Source of the DNA: Allonocardiopsis opalescens
GTDB lineage: Bacteria; Actinomycetota; Actinomycetes; Streptosporangiales; Streptosporangiaceae
Reading direction: 5' to 3'
Assembly (NCBI RefSeq): GCF_003002095.1
Contig: NZ_PVZC01000008.1
Location: 310,001-374,000, forward strand
Length of the DNA stretch: 64,000 nt
The position numbers were made by a program, and so were the translations under genes. Below the pieces are notes generated by a model, which was not told the DNA's origin, did not search any database, and saw only the letters and a list, made by a program, of their open reading frames with translations. Shown here piece after piece: positions 7,899-16,107 of the stretch (positions are counted from its first letter, which is position 1; each line of letters starts with the position of its first letter).

Positions 7899-8759
7899 TC
7901 AGTCCAGCCGGTACCAGTGGGCGGCGGTCGCGCCGAGCACGGCGGCGCGCTCGTCGGGCGAGAGCTCGGCCAGCAGCGTGCCGGCCGTCTCGACGACCTG
8001 GTCGTAGCGGGCGGCGAGGGTGCACACCGGCCAGTCGGAGCCGAACATCAGCCGGTCGGGGCCGAAGGCGTCGACGGCGCGGCGGGCGTAGGGCAGTAGC
8101 TGGGCCGGGGTCCAGTTTCGCCAGTCGGCCTCGGTGACCAGGCCGGACAGCTTGGCGGCGACGTTGGGGGCGGCGGCCAGCTCGCCGATGGCCGCCGCCC
8201 AGGCGGCGGTGCCGGGCCGGTCGGGCCCGGCGGCGATCTCGGGTTTGGCGAGGTGGTCGAGGACGAAGGCGACGCCGGGGTGCTCGCGCACGGTGCGCAC
8301 GGCGGCCGGCAGCTGCGGCGGTTTGACCAGCAGGTCGTAGGCGAGCCCGGCCGCGCCGACGGCCGCGATGCCGCGCCGCACCTCGGGGCGGAGCAGCCAC
8401 TCGGGGTCGGGCTCGTCCTGCACCGGGTGGCGGATCCCGGCCAGGTACTGCCCATGGGGGCCTTCTCGCAGCTCGGCGAGGGTGTCGGCCACGTCGGGGG
8501 CGGTGAGGTCGACCCAGCCGACGACGGCGCGCACCAGCGGTCCGGCGGCGCAGACGGCCAGCAGCTCGCGGGTCTCGGCCACTTCGGTGGCGGCCTGCAC
8601 GGCGACGGTCGCGCCGATGCCGTGCGGGCGGGCGGCCGCGGCCAGGTCGGCGGCGTCGAAGCGGCCGCGCAGCGGCTCGGCCCACGGCCCGTCCATCCAG
8701 GCCAGCGGGCGGGCGGCGGTGTCCCACAGGTGGTGGTGGGCGTCGACCCGGAGCGTCAC
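7899..8759 (-). CDS. Amidohydrolase-family lactonase, probable L-fuconolactonase
   Basis: This 286-residue TIM-barrel metal-dependent hydrolase belongs to the amidohydrolase-2/COG3618 group. The metal-binding motif DAHHHLWD lies at residues 5-12. Other barrel-strand motifs follow: GIRHPVQDEPD, VLDHLAKPEI and the C-terminal MFGSDWPV carrying the final Asp. COG3618 members include L-fuconolactonase and L-rhamnonolactonase. Position between the fucose importer, aldo-keto reductase and fucosidase genes supports opening of L-fucono-1,5-lactone to L-fuconate. The start is a GTG overlapping the TGA of the aldo-keto reductase by four bases; the longer upstream frame is only that gene read out of frame. 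Confidence 0.85.
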   Translation of the reverse strand: MTLRVDAHHHLWDTAARPLAWMDGPWAEPLRGRFDAADLAAAARPHGIGATVAVQAATEVAETRELLAVCAAGPLVRAVVGWVDLTAPDVADTLAELREGPHGQYLAGIRHPVQDEPDPEWLLRPEVRRGIAAVGAAGLAYDLLVKPPQLPAAVRTVREHPGVAFVLDHLAKPEIAAGPDRPGTAAWAAAIGELAAAPNVAAKLSGLVTEADWRNWTPAQLLPYARRAVDAFGPDRLMFGSDWPVCTLAARYDQVVETAGTLLAELSPDERAAVLGATAAHWYRLD

Positions 8760-9784
8760 GGCGCGCCTCCCGCGCCGGTCGCCGGGCGCGGCGGGGGGAC
8801 GGCGGCGTCCGGGCGGATCAGGCCCTGCGCGCGCAGGTCCGACCAGAGGGCGTCGGGGATCGGCAGCGCCGCCATGTCGGCGTTGTCGTGCACTTCGGCG
8901 CCGGCGCGGCAGCCGACCAGTACGCTCGCCACCACCGGATCGGCCCCGGCGAAGCGCAGGGCCGCGGCGCGCAGCGGGACGCCGTGCGCGGCGCAGACCC
9001 GGCCCAGCGCCTCGGCGCGGGCCAGCACGGCGGGCTCGGCCGGGGCGTAGTTGTAGTGGGCGCCGGGCTCGGGCCGGGCCAGGATCCCGGAGTTGTAGAC
9101 GCCGCCGAGCACCACCGAGGTGCCGCGCTCGCGGCAGGCCGGGAAGAGGTCGTCGGCGGCGCCCTGCTCCAGCAGCGTGTAGCGGCCGGCGCACAGGACC
9201 ACGTCCAGGTCGAGGCGGCGGACGAAGCGGGTGAGCATCGCGGTCTGGTTCATCCCGGCGCCGATGGCGCCGACCACGCCCTGCTCGCGGAGTTCGGCCA
9301 GCGCCGGGTACGCGGTGGCGTACACCTCGTCCTCGAAGTCGTCGGGGTCGTGCAGGAGGACGACGTCGACGCGGTCGCGGCCGAGGCGGCGCAGCGACTC
9401 CTCGACGCAGGCGCGTATCCCGTCGCGGCTCCAGTCCCAGTAGCGCTCGCGCCGCGGCGTGCCGATGAAGCCGTGCGCGTCGTCGGGGGCGCCCTCAGGC
9501 AGCGGCCGCAGCCGGCGGCCGACCTTGGTGGCCAGCACGGGGGCGGCCGACGGGCGGGCGGCCAGCGCGGCGCCGATCCGCTCCTCGGCCAGGCCGACGC
9601 CGTAGTGCGGCGCGGTGTCGAAGAAGTCGATGCCTCGGTCCAGGGCGGTGAGCAGCGCGGCCCGGGCGTCGGCGTCGCCGACCGGCTCGTTCAGACCGGC
9701 AAGCGGCGCGGTGCCGAGGCCGAGCGGGCCGACCTGGACGGCGCTGCCGCCGAGCCGTCGGCGGGGGGCGGGTGTGTCGTTCAT
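8756..9784 (-). CDS. Aldo/keto reductase, probable L-fucose (D-threo-aldose) 1-dehydrogenase
   Basis: This 342-residue AKR-fold enzyme has the catalytic tetrad motifs FFDTAPHYG (Asp, Tyr), LATKVGR (Lys) and LLHDPDDFE (His), and the NAD(P)-binding C-terminal region ALRFAGADPVVASVLVG. Its closest recognisable class is the D-threo-aldose/L-fucose 1-dehydrogenase group, which oxidises L-fucopyranose to L-fucono-1,5-lactone. In the operon it lies between the importer and the lactonase, which matches first and second pathway steps. AGGAG 8 nt before the ATG supports the start; the permease stop lies only 4 nt upstream. Cofactor preference cannot be judged. Confidence 0.87.
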   Translation of the reverse strand: MNDTPAPRRRLGGSAVQVGPLGLGTAPLAGLNEPVGDADARAALLTALDRGIDFFDTAPHYGVGLAEERIGAALAARPSAAPVLATKVGRRLRPLPEGAPDDAHGFIGTPRRERYWDWSRDGIRACVEESLRRLGRDRVDVVLLHDPDDFEDEVYATAYPALAELREQGVVGAIGAGMNQTAMLTRFVRRLDLDVVLCAGRYTLLEQGAADDLFPACRERGTSVVLGGVYNSGILARPEPGAHYNYAPAEPAVLARAEALGRVCAAHGVPLRAAALRFAGADPVVASVLVGCRAGAEVHDNADMAALPIPDALWSDLRAQGLIRPDAAVPPPRPATGAGGAP

Positions 9785-9788
9785 GGCC

Positions 9789-10802
9789 TCACTCCTGGGC
9801 GCGTCCGCTGGTGACGCGGGCGATCATCAGGGCGACCAGGATGATGGCGCCCTGGATGGACTGGATCCAGAACGACGAGACCTGCGCCAGCGTGAGCATG
9901 TTGTTGACCACGCCGAGCAGCAGCACCCCGCTCAGGGCGCCGATCATGCCGCCCTTCCCGCCGTCCATGCTGATGCCGCCGATCACCGCCGCGGCGAACA
10001 CGGTGAAGATCATGTTCTGGCCCTGGTTGGCGCTGAGCGCGCCGACGTAGCCGGTCAGGATCAGGCCGCCGACGGCGGCCAGCAGCCCGCCGATGACGTA
10101 GACCGCGATGGTGACCCGCTCGACCCGGATCCCGGCGGCTCGGGCGGCCTCGATGTTGCCGCCGATCGCGTAGAGCGAGCGGCCCCAGCGGTGGTAGCGG
10201 AGCATGAAGCCGGCGGCGGCGAAGGCGCCCGCGGCCAGCCACACCGAGGCGGGGATGCCGATGAAGGTGGTGGTGGCGAGCGCGAAGAAGGACTCGGGCA
10301 TGTCGAAGAGGGTCTGGCCCTCGGTGGCGCCGACGTGCAGGCCGCGCAGCACGATCAGCATCGCCAGCGTCACGATGAACGCGTTGAGTCTGAGTTTTAC
10401 CACCAGCAGGCCGTTGAGGAGCCCGAGCAGCCCGCCGAGCAGCACGGTGGCGGCGAGGCCGGCGGCGGCGGGCAGTTCCAGGCCGAAGCCGGCCGAGGCG
10501 GCCGGAAGTACCAGCAGCGCGCCGAAGGCGGGGGCCAGGCCGACGGTGGACTCGACCGAGAGGTCGAACCTCCCGGTGATCAGGATCAGCGACTCGGCCA
10601 GCACGACCATCGCCAGCGCCGCAGAGGCGCCCAGGATGGTGATCAGGTTGCGCTGGCTGAGGAAGTCGTCGTTGAGGAACGCGCCGGCCACCAGCAGCGC
10701 GGCCAGCGCGGGCAGCAGGGCCAGCTCGCGCAGCCGGCCCAGGGTGATCCTGCGCCAGGCGCCGCCGGCCGCCGGCGGCGCGCCGGCCGAGACCTCGGTC
10801 AC
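9789..10802 (-). CDS. Sugar ABC transporter permease (RbsC/BPD_transp_2 type), probably for L-fucose
   Basis: This 337-residue membrane protein has about ten hydrophobic segments starting at about residue 28 (LALLPALAALLVAGAFL). It carries family motifs of the CUT2 sugar permeases: LITGRFDLSVES, NAFIVTLAMLIVLRG, YAIGGNIEAARAAGI and AAVIGGISMDGGKGG. It forms the channel of a ribose-type importer with the ATPase upstream and the lipoprotein binding protein beyond. The GTG start overlaps the ATPase stop (GTGA). Sugar specificity is inferred from the operon. Confidence 0.9.
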   Translation of the reverse strand: MTEVSAGAPPAAGGAWRRITLGRLRELALLPALAALLVAGAFLNDDFLSQRNLITILGASAALAMVVLAESLILITGRFDLSVESTVGLAPAFGALLVLPAASAGFGLELPAAAGLAATVLLGGLLGLLNGLLVVKLRLNAFIVTLAMLIVLRGLHVGATEGQTLFDMPESFFALATTTFIGIPASVWLAAGAFAAAGFMLRYHRWGRSLYAIGGNIEAARAAGIRVERVTIAVYVIGGLLAAVGGLILTGYVGALSANQGQNMIFTVFAAAVIGGISMDGGKGGMIGALSGVLLLGVVNNMLTLAQVSSFWIQSIQGAIILVALMIARVTSGRAQE

Positions 10803-12325
10803 GCGGGGCCCCCTTCCATTCCGGACATCCCTTCGATCGAGGCGACCAGCTCGCGGTCGCGCCAGCCCGCCTGGTGCTCGGCGGCGATCTCGCCGTGGAA
10901 CAGCACCGCCACCCGGTCGCAGCGGCGCAGGTCGTCCAGCTCGTCGGAGACGACGATCACCGCCGAGCCGGTCTCCCTGACCCGGTCGATGACGGCCAGC
11001 AGCGACTCCTTGGACTTCACGTCGACCCCGGCGGTGGGGTTGATCAGCACCAGCAGGCGAGGGCCGGTGGCCAGGGCGCGGGCCATCACCACCTTCTGCT
11101 GGTTGCCGCCGGACAGCGCGGACACCGGCTGGGCCGGGCCTTCGGCGTGGATGTCCAGTTCGGCGATGGAGCGCTCGCCGAAGGCGGCGAGCCGCCCGGG
11201 GGTGACGACCCCGGCGGGGCCGAGCCGGCCGAGCACCGTCATGGCGGCGTTCTCGGCCACCGACAGGCCCGGCACCAGGCCCTGGTGGTGGCGGTCGCGC
11301 GGCACGCAGGCCACTCCGGCGGCGAGCGCGGCCGGCACGTCGCCGGTGGGCAGCGGGCGGCCGTCCAGGACGGCGGTCCCGGTGGCGGCGCGCAGGCCGA
11401 CCAGCGACTCGGCCAGGCCGGTCTTGCCGCTGCCGCTGCTGCCGGCCAGCCCGACGACCTCTCCGGCCCGCACGGTGAGGTCGACGCCGCGGAAGCCGTC
11501 GCCACTGAAGCCGGCCAGCTCCAGCACGACCGGCGCGCCGGAGCTGTCGCGGGGCTCGGTGGCCCCGGCGGTGAGGCGCCGGGCCTCCCCCGTCATCGCC
11601 CGCACCAGTTCGCCGCGCGACAGTTCGGCGACGGGCGCGGTGGTGATCAGCCGGGCGTCGCGCAGCACGGTGACGTCCTGGCAGACCTCGTAGACCTCCT
11701 GGAGGTGGTGGGAGATGAACAGGAAGGTCACGCCGGACTCCTGCAGGGCCCGCATCCGGGTGAACAGCCGCTCGATCCCGCCGCTGTCGAGCTGGGCGGT
11801 GGGCTCGTCCAGGATGATGAAGCGGGCGCCGAAGGACAGGGCGCGGGCGATCTCCACCAGCTGCCGGTCCTCCACCGACAGCTCGCTGAGCTGCCGGTCG
11901 GCGTCGACCGACACGTTCCACTCGTCCAGCAGCCGGCGCGCCTCCGCCCGCAGCCGGCGCCAGTCGATGAGGCCGAAGCGGTTGACGGGCTGCCGGTTGA
12001 CGAACAGGTTCTCCGCCACGGTGAGGTGCGGCAGCACGGTGGGCTGCTGGTAGACGCAGGCGACACGGGAGCGCCAGGCGTCGGGGTCGGCGACGGGCGG
12101 GGCGGGGTGGCCGCCGAACAGGATCCGGCCCTGGTCGGGGGCTGCCTGCCCGGTGAGCAGCGAGACCAGGGTGGACTTGCCGGCGCCGTTGCGGCCGACG
12201 AGCGCGTGGGAGCGGCCGGGCGCCACGGCGAGGTCCACGTCGCGCAGCGCGACGGTGGAGCCGAAGCGGCGGCCGACGCCGACGGCCTCGGCGACCGGTG
12301 CGGCCGGTTCCGGTGGGCGGGTCAC
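10799..12325 (-). CDS. Sugar ABC transporter double ATP-binding protein (RbsA type)
   Basis: This 508-residue protein holds two fused nucleotide-binding domains. Domain 1 has Walker A GRNGAGKST (about residue 43), the signature-like LSVEDRQ and Walker B FIILDEPTAQLD. Domain 2 has Walker A GSSGSGKTG (about 290), the signature LSGGNQQK (about 410) and the H-loop VSDEL. The Walker B of domain 2 reads LLVLINPTAGVD, lacking both the acidic pair and the catalytic Glu, so ATP hydrolysis there should be impaired. Asymmetric sites are known in CUT2 importers, though this variant is marked. The start is a GTG 11 nt after the binding-protein stop. Functions with the permease and binding protein of the fucose operon. 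Confidence 0.9.
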   Translation of the reverse strand: MTRPPEPAAPVAEAVGVGRRFGSTVALRDVDLAVAPGRSHALVGRNGAGKSTLVSLLTGQAAPDQGRILFGGHPAPPVADPDAWRSRVACVYQQPTVLPHLTVAENLFVNRQPVNRFGLIDWRRLRAEARRLLDEWNVSVDADRQLSELSVEDRQLVEIARALSFGARFIILDEPTAQLDSGGIERLFTRMRALQESGVTFLFISHHLQEVYEVCQDVTVLRDARLITTAPVAELSRGELVRAMTGEARRLTAGATEPRDSSGAPVVLELAGFSGDGFRGVDLTVRAGEVVGLAGSSGSGKTGLAESLVGLRAATGTAVLDGRPLPTGDVPAALAAGVACVPRDRHHQGLVPGLSVAENAAMTVLGRLGPAGVVTPGRLAAFGERSIAELDIHAEGPAQPVSALSGGNQQKVVMARALATGPRLLVLINPTAGVDVKSKESLLAVIDRVRETGSAVIVVSDELDDLRRCDRVAVLFHGEIAAEHQAGWRDRELVASIEGMSGMEGGPA

Positions 12326-12336
12326 GGCGGCGCGCC

Positions 12337-13434
12337 CTACTCGGCGGGCTCGGCGCTCGCGCCGGACGAGTTGCCCCACAGGGCGGGGTCGTCGACGTTG
12401 TCGGCGGTGACCAGCGGCGCGGGCAGCTGGTCCTCCAGCAGCCCGTTCTCCAGTTCGACGATCTCGCTGCCGTGGTCGGTGGGGCCGGGTTCGAAGGTCT
12501 CGCCGGCCATGGCCGCCCGGATGTAGTACATGCCCCAGCGGGCGTACTCGTCGGCGGGCTGGGAGACGGTGGCGTCGATCTCGCCGTCGCGGATTGCCTC
12601 CAGCTCCTGCGGGATGCCGTCGTTGGAGACGATCACGATGTGGTCGTCCTCGCCCGCGGGGTGCAGCATGCCCTTGGCTCGCAGGGTCTGGAGGGTGGGC
12701 GCCAGGTAGACGCCGCCGGCCTGCATGTAGATGGCGGCCACGTCGGGGTGGGCGTTGAGCAGCCCGTCGAGCTGGGAGGCGGCGAGGTCGCCCTGCCACT
12801 CGGCCGGGATGTTGAGCACCTCGATGCCGGGGTAGTCCGCGGCGACGCACTCCTCGAAGGCGTCGGAGCGCTCGCGGCCGTTGACCGAGGACAGGTCGCC
12901 CTGGATCTGGACGACCTCGCCGGAGCCGACCTGCTCGCCGATGTAGCGGCAGGCCTCTTCCCCGTAGGCGCGGTTGTTCGCCCGCACGATCATCGCGACC
13001 GTGCCCTCCTCGGGGGCGACGTCGACCGCCACCACCGGCACGCCGCGCCGCTCGGCCTGGTTCAGCCCGGCCACGATCGCGGCGCTGTCCAGGGGTGAGA
13101 CCACCAGCCCGGACACGCCCTGGTTGAGCAGGTTGTTCATGTCGGTGATCTGCTGGGCGGGGTCGTTGTTGGAGTTCACGGTGGGCAGCGCCGCCACCCC
13201 CTCCTCCTCGGCCATCGTCGGCACGTAGCCGTTGTATGCCTGCCAGAACGGCGAGGTGAGCATGGGCAGCACCACGCCGACCTCGCCGGAGCCCTCGCCG
13301 CCCTCGGCGGCGGTGTCGGCGGTGGTGCCGCAGCCGGCCGCCAGCAGGGCGGTGGCGGTGAGGACGGCGCCGGCGGCCGTGCGGGCGGAGCGGGCGCGGA
13401 CGGGGTCGGGGCGGAGGGTGCGGCTGGTCCGCAT
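12337..13434 (-). CDS. Sugar ABC transporter substrate-binding lipoprotein
   Basis: This 365-residue periplasmic-binding-protein fold of the ribose/galactose type (Peripla_BP_4) has a signal peptide ending in the lipobox LLAAGC (Cys about 35). Mature-protein motifs include VVLPMLTSPFWQAYNGY, NNLLNQGVSGLVVSPLD, VPVVAVDVAP and IVSNDGIPQELEAI. It would bind the sugar outside the membrane and deliver it to the RbsC-type permease. GAGGAGC precedes the ATG by about 8 nt. Ligand inferred as L-fucose (or a fucoside) from the surrounding catabolic genes; xylose/ribose-type ligands are not excluded by sequence alone. Confidence 0.9.
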   Translation of the reverse strand: MRTSRTLRPDPVRARSARTAAGAVLTATALLAAGCGTTADTAAEGGEGSGEVGVVLPMLTSPFWQAYNGYVPTMAEEEGVAALPTVNSNNDPAQQITDMNNLLNQGVSGLVVSPLDSAAIVAGLNQAERRGVPVVAVDVAPEEGTVAMIVRANNRAYGEEACRYIGEQVGSGEVVQIQGDLSSVNGRERSDAFEECVAADYPGIEVLNIPAEWQGDLAASQLDGLLNAHPDVAAIYMQAGGVYLAPTLQTLRAKGMLHPAGEDDHIVIVSNDGIPQELEAIRDGEIDATVSQPADEYARWGMYYIRAAMAGETFEPGPTDHGSEIVELENGLLEDQLPAPLVTADNVDDPALWGNSSGASAEPAE

Positions 13435-13471
13435 GGCAGGGGCTCCTCGGGTGTGCGCGGTGGGGCGGGGG

Positions 13472-14248
13472 TCAGCGGCGCAGCCGCAGTCCGGCCATGC
13501 CGCCGTCGACGCCCAGCGAGGTGCCGGTGGTCGACGCGGCGGCGGGACCGGCCAGGTAGACGATCGCGGCGGCCACCTCTTCGGGGGCGACGAGGCGGCC
13601 GGTGGGCTGGCGGGCGCGCAGGGCGGCCCGCTCGGCGGCCGGGTCGTCGGCCGCGTCCAGGAGGCGCCCCACCCAGGGGGTGTCGACAGTGCCGGGGCTG
13701 ACGCAGTTCACCCGGATGCCCTCGGCGACGTGGTCGGCGGCCATGGCGAGGGTGAGCGCGTACACGGCGCCCTTGCTGGCGGAGTACAGCGCCCGCTGGG
13801 GCAGCCCGGCGGTGGCCGCGACGGAGCAGGTGTTGACGATCGCGGCCGCTGGCGAGGCGCGCAGGTGGGGCAGCACGGCGCGGGTGGTGCGGACGATGCC
13901 GAAGACGTTGATGTCGAAGACGCGGGCCCACTCCTCGTCGGGGTTGTCGGCGACGGTGCCCCTGGCGCCGATCCCGGCGTTGTTGACCAGGATGTCGAGT
14001 CCGCCGAGCGCCTCGGCGGCGGCGGTGGCGGCGGTGCGCACCGAGGTGTCGTCGGCGACGTCGCCGCGCACGCCCAGCAGCCGCTCGTCGCCGGCGACGC
14101 CGGGCGCGGGGGCGGTGTGGGTCAGTTCGCGGTCGAGGCAGGCCACGGCGGCGCCGCGGTCGGCGAGCAGCCGCGCGGTGGCCAGGCCGATTCCGGAGGC
14201 GCCGCCGGTGACCAGGGCGCGCAGGCCGTGCAGCTCGGGGCGGGTCAT
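13472..14248 (-). CDS. SDR oxidoreductase, probable 2-keto-3-deoxy-L-fuconate dehydrogenase
   Basis: This 258-residue classical short-chain dehydrogenase has the NAD(P)-binding [10 protein letters not shown] (residues 14-23), NNAG (about 87), the catalytic Ser in NTCSVAAT (about 137) and Tyr/Lys in YSASK (about 150), and the C-terminal GVDGGMAG typical of the FabG-like group. It overlaps the fuconate dehydratase stop by four bases (ATGA). In the Xanthomonas-type L-fucose pathway an SDR oxidises 2-keto-3-deoxy-L-fuconate to the 2,4-diketo acid, so this is the favoured role. An alternative is an L-fucose dehydrogenase acting at step one. Confidence 0.85.
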   Translation of the reverse strand: MTRPELHGLRALVTGGASGIGLATARLLADRGAAVACLDRELTHTAPAPGVAGDERLLGVRGDVADDTSVRTAATAAAEALGGLDILVNNAGIGARGTVADNPDEEWARVFDINVFGIVRTTRAVLPHLRASPAAAIVNTCSVAATAGLPQRALYSASKGAVYALTLAMAADHVAEGIRVNCVSPGTVDTPWVGRLLDAADDPAAERAALRARQPTGRLVAPEEVAAAIVYLAGPAAASTTGTSLGVDGGMAGLRLRR

Positions 14249-15561
14249 CCGGTGCTCCCTCCGGTGGCGGCGGGACTCCAGGCGGTGCCGTGCGGGTAGC
14301 CGTAGCGCTCGAAGGTCTCGGGCCGGAGTTCGGCGGAGAAGCCGGGCGCCTCGGGCGCCAGGTAGCGGCCGCCGCGGACCCGCACCGGGTCGGTGAAGTG
14401 CTCGTGCAGGTGGTCGACGTACTCCACCGCCCGGCCTTCGGTGCTGCCGCTGACCGCGAGGTAGTCGAACATGGCGAGGTGCTGCACCAGTTCGCACAGG
14501 CCCACCCCGCCGGCGTGCGGGCAGACGGGGACGCGGTACTTGGCGGCGAGCAGCAGGATGGCCAGGTTCTCCGGCACCCCGCCCACCCGGCAGGCGTCCA
14601 GCTGGATCACGTCCAGCGCGCCGGACCGCAGCAGCTGCTTGGCGATCACCCGGTTGGCCATGTGCTCGCCGGTGGCCACCCGGATCGGGGCGATGGCGCG
14701 GCGGATGGCGGCGTGGCCGAGGACGTCGTCGGGGGCGGTGGGCTCCTCGATCCAGTAGGGGTCGAAGGGGGCCAGTTCGCGCATCCAGCGGACGGCGTCG
14801 TCGACGTCCCAGCGCTGGTTGGCGTCGACGGCGATGCGGACCCCGGGGCCGACGGCCTCGCGGGCCAGCCGCATCCGGCGCACGTCGTCGGCGAGGTCGG
14901 CGCCGACCTTGAGCTTGATCAGGTCGAAGCCGTCGGCGACGGCCTCGCGGGCCAGCCGGACCATCTTGTCGTCGGAGTAGCCGAGCCAGCCCGGGCTGGT
15001 GGCGTAGGCGGGGTAGCCGTGCTCGCGCAGCAGGGCGGCGCGCTCGGCGCGGCCGGGCTCGGCGCGGCGGAGCAGGTCGAGGGCCTCGTCGGGGGTGAGG
15101 GCGTCGGTGAGGTAGCGCCAGTCGACCAGGTCGACCAGCTGCTCGGGCGACAGCTCGGCCAGGTAGGCCCAGAGCGGGCGGCCGGCGGTCCTGGCGGCGA
15201 GGTCGAAGGCGGCGTTGATGATCGCGCCGGCCGCCATGTGCACCGCGCCGGTCTCCGGGCCGAGCCAGCGCAGCTGGGAGTCGTGCACCAGGCGGCGGGC
15301 GAAGCCGCCGAGGTCGCCGATGACCTGGTCGAGGTCGAGCCCGACGACCAGCGGGGCGTAGGCGCGGATGGCGGCGACGCACACGTCGTTGCCGCGGCCG
15401 ATGGTGAAGGCGAAGCCGTGGCCGTCGGGGCCGTCGTCGGTGCGCAGCACCACGTAGGCGGCGGAGTAGTCGGGGTCGGGGTTCATCGCGTCGGAGCCGT
15501 CGAGCTCGCGAGAGGTGGGGAACCTGAGGTCGAAGGCGTCGACGCCGGCGATGGCCGCCAT
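14245..15561 (-). CDS. L-fuconate dehydratase (enolase superfamily)
   Basis: This 438-residue mandelate-racemase/enolase-superfamily protein removes water from L-fuconate to give 2-keto-3-deoxy-L-fuconate. The family residues are all present: K216-x-K218 in LIKLKVG, metal ligands D246 in DANQRW, Glu in [10 protein letters not shown] and Glu in TGEHMANR, and the catalytic His in [13 protein letters not shown]. Numbering is offset by two from the Xanthomonas enzyme as I recall it, so alignment is essentially gap-free. It is the first gene of the fucose operon. The ATG at 15561 matches the family N-terminus ([14 protein letters not shown]); a longer TTG-initiated version would run into the operator region and is rejected. 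No strong ribosome-binding site is visible. Confidence 0.93.
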   Translation of the reverse strand: MAAIAGVDAFDLRFPTSRELDGSDAMNPDPDYSAAYVVLRTDDGPDGHGFAFTIGRGNDVCVAAIRAYAPLVVGLDLDQVIGDLGGFARRLVHDSQLRWLGPETGAVHMAAGAIINAAFDLAARTAGRPLWAYLAELSPEQLVDLVDWRYLTDALTPDEALDLLRRAEPGRAERAALLREHGYPAYATSPGWLGYSDDKMVRLAREAVADGFDLIKLKVGADLADDVRRMRLAREAVGPGVRIAVDANQRWDVDDAVRWMRELAPFDPYWIEEPTAPDDVLGHAAIRRAIAPIRVATGEHMANRVIAKQLLRSGALDVIQLDACRVGGVPENLAILLLAAKYRVPVCPHAGGVGLCELVQHLAMFDYLAVSGSTEGRAVEYVDHLHEHFTDPVRVRGGRYLAPEAPGFSAELRPETFERYGYPHGTAWSPAATGGSTG

Positions 15562-15649
15562 CAGCCGCGCCCGCGGTTCCGCCCGGCCCCGCGCCGGACC
15601 CGTCGGAGCCGTACCGTCACCAGCCGCACCTTGCCCCGTCCCTCCATCG

Positions 15650-15676
15650 ATGGTCGGACCACTTTGTCGGACCAAT
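15650..15676. promoter_or_regulatory. Two adjacent FadR-type GntR operator sites
   Basis: TGGTC-G-GACCA (15651-15661) is a perfect inverted repeat matching the TNGTNNNACNA consensus known for FadR/FCD regulators. A second match, TTGTCGGACCA (15664-15674), follows 13 bp on, roughly one helical turn plus. They lie about 90-115 bp upstream of the fuconate dehydratase start. The FCD-type GntR regulator encoded divergently is the expected binder. Confidence 0.72.
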
Positions 15677-15730
15677 CAACTCGAAACCGTCCACTTTGGT
15701 GTGTTTTCGCCAGTTTTCGGTTAGATTCCT

Positions 15731-15749
15731 AGTGATTGGTCTGATCACT
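15731..15749. promoter_or_regulatory. Third operator-like palindrome of the fucose locus
   Basis: AGTGAT (15731-15736) and ATCACT (15744-15749) form a perfect 6-bp inverted repeat. Nested inside is TGGTCTGATCA (15737-15747), one mismatch from the FadR-type consensus. It lies just downstream of a plus-strand -10-like TAGATT, a position suited to autorepression of the regulator gene. Confidence 0.6.
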
Positions 15750-16017
15750 TGTACGTCGCTGCGACGTAGAGTGTCAAGGGCCGACCCGAGACCGGCCCGA
15801 GAGCGAGCACGGGAGGAGATGAACGCCCACCGTGCCCCGCCTACGCCCGCCGATTGGAGCTGGACCCGCACCGGGGCCGACGCCGCCGACCGGGTCCGGG
15901 CCCGCACCGGACCCGGCGCCGCCGACCACGCCCAGGACTTCCCCGCACCCCCGCCGCACCCCGTCCCCCGGCCGCTCCCCCACCCCATCCCCCGCCCGCC
16001 CAGGGGGGCGACCCCTT

Positions 16018-16107
16018 ACACCCATCCTTCCGCGACCGCCCGGGCCGGCGCATCGGTTACCGGCCGGTTCTGGATAAGCACCTCCTGGAGGGGACACCTG
16101 TGGACAA
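16018..16107. repeat. 90-bp element, copy A, with two DnaA-box-like nonamers
   Basis: It shares three blocks with copy B at 41327-41416 at identical spacing: ACACCCATCCTTCCG (15/15 identical); GGTTACCGG-CGGTT-TGGATAAG (22/24); and CTGTGGACAA (10/10). The 22-nt and 19-nt linkers between blocks are unrelated in sequence but equal in length. TCTGGATAA (16069-16077) and TGTGGACAA (16099-16107), read on the other strand, are TTATCCAGA and TTGTCCACA; the second is the perfect actinobacterial DnaA-box form. The nonamers are 30 bp apart. The last block overlaps the GTG start of the regulator. Confidence 0.75.

Larger units (their letters stand above)
15562..16099. other. Divergent promoter region of the fucose locus (538 bp)
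   Basis: This stretch separates the fucose operon from its regulator. Bases 15660-15770 are AT-rich for the genome and contain the operator-like sites and promoter-like hexamers, for example TAGATT at 15723-15728 for the plus strand. Bases 15850-16015 are extremely C-rich and without a convincing gene; plus-strand frames through it are low-complexity Pro/Arg. The 90-bp element described separately begins at 16018 and runs into the regulator's start codon. Confidence 0.6.

Noticed and set aside
15854-16099. An 82-residue N-terminal extension of the FCD regulator
   Set aside because: It is Pro/Arg low-complexity sequence without a ribosome-binding site; the GTG at 16100 with GGAGGGG upstream matches the family length.
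16018-16107. Coding explanation of the 90-bp element (GYR-V-DK...VD in one frame)
   Set aside because: Copy B runs into a stop soon afterwards, the linkers are unrelated, and identity at synonymous positions is as high as elsewhere, so a DNA-level motif fits better.
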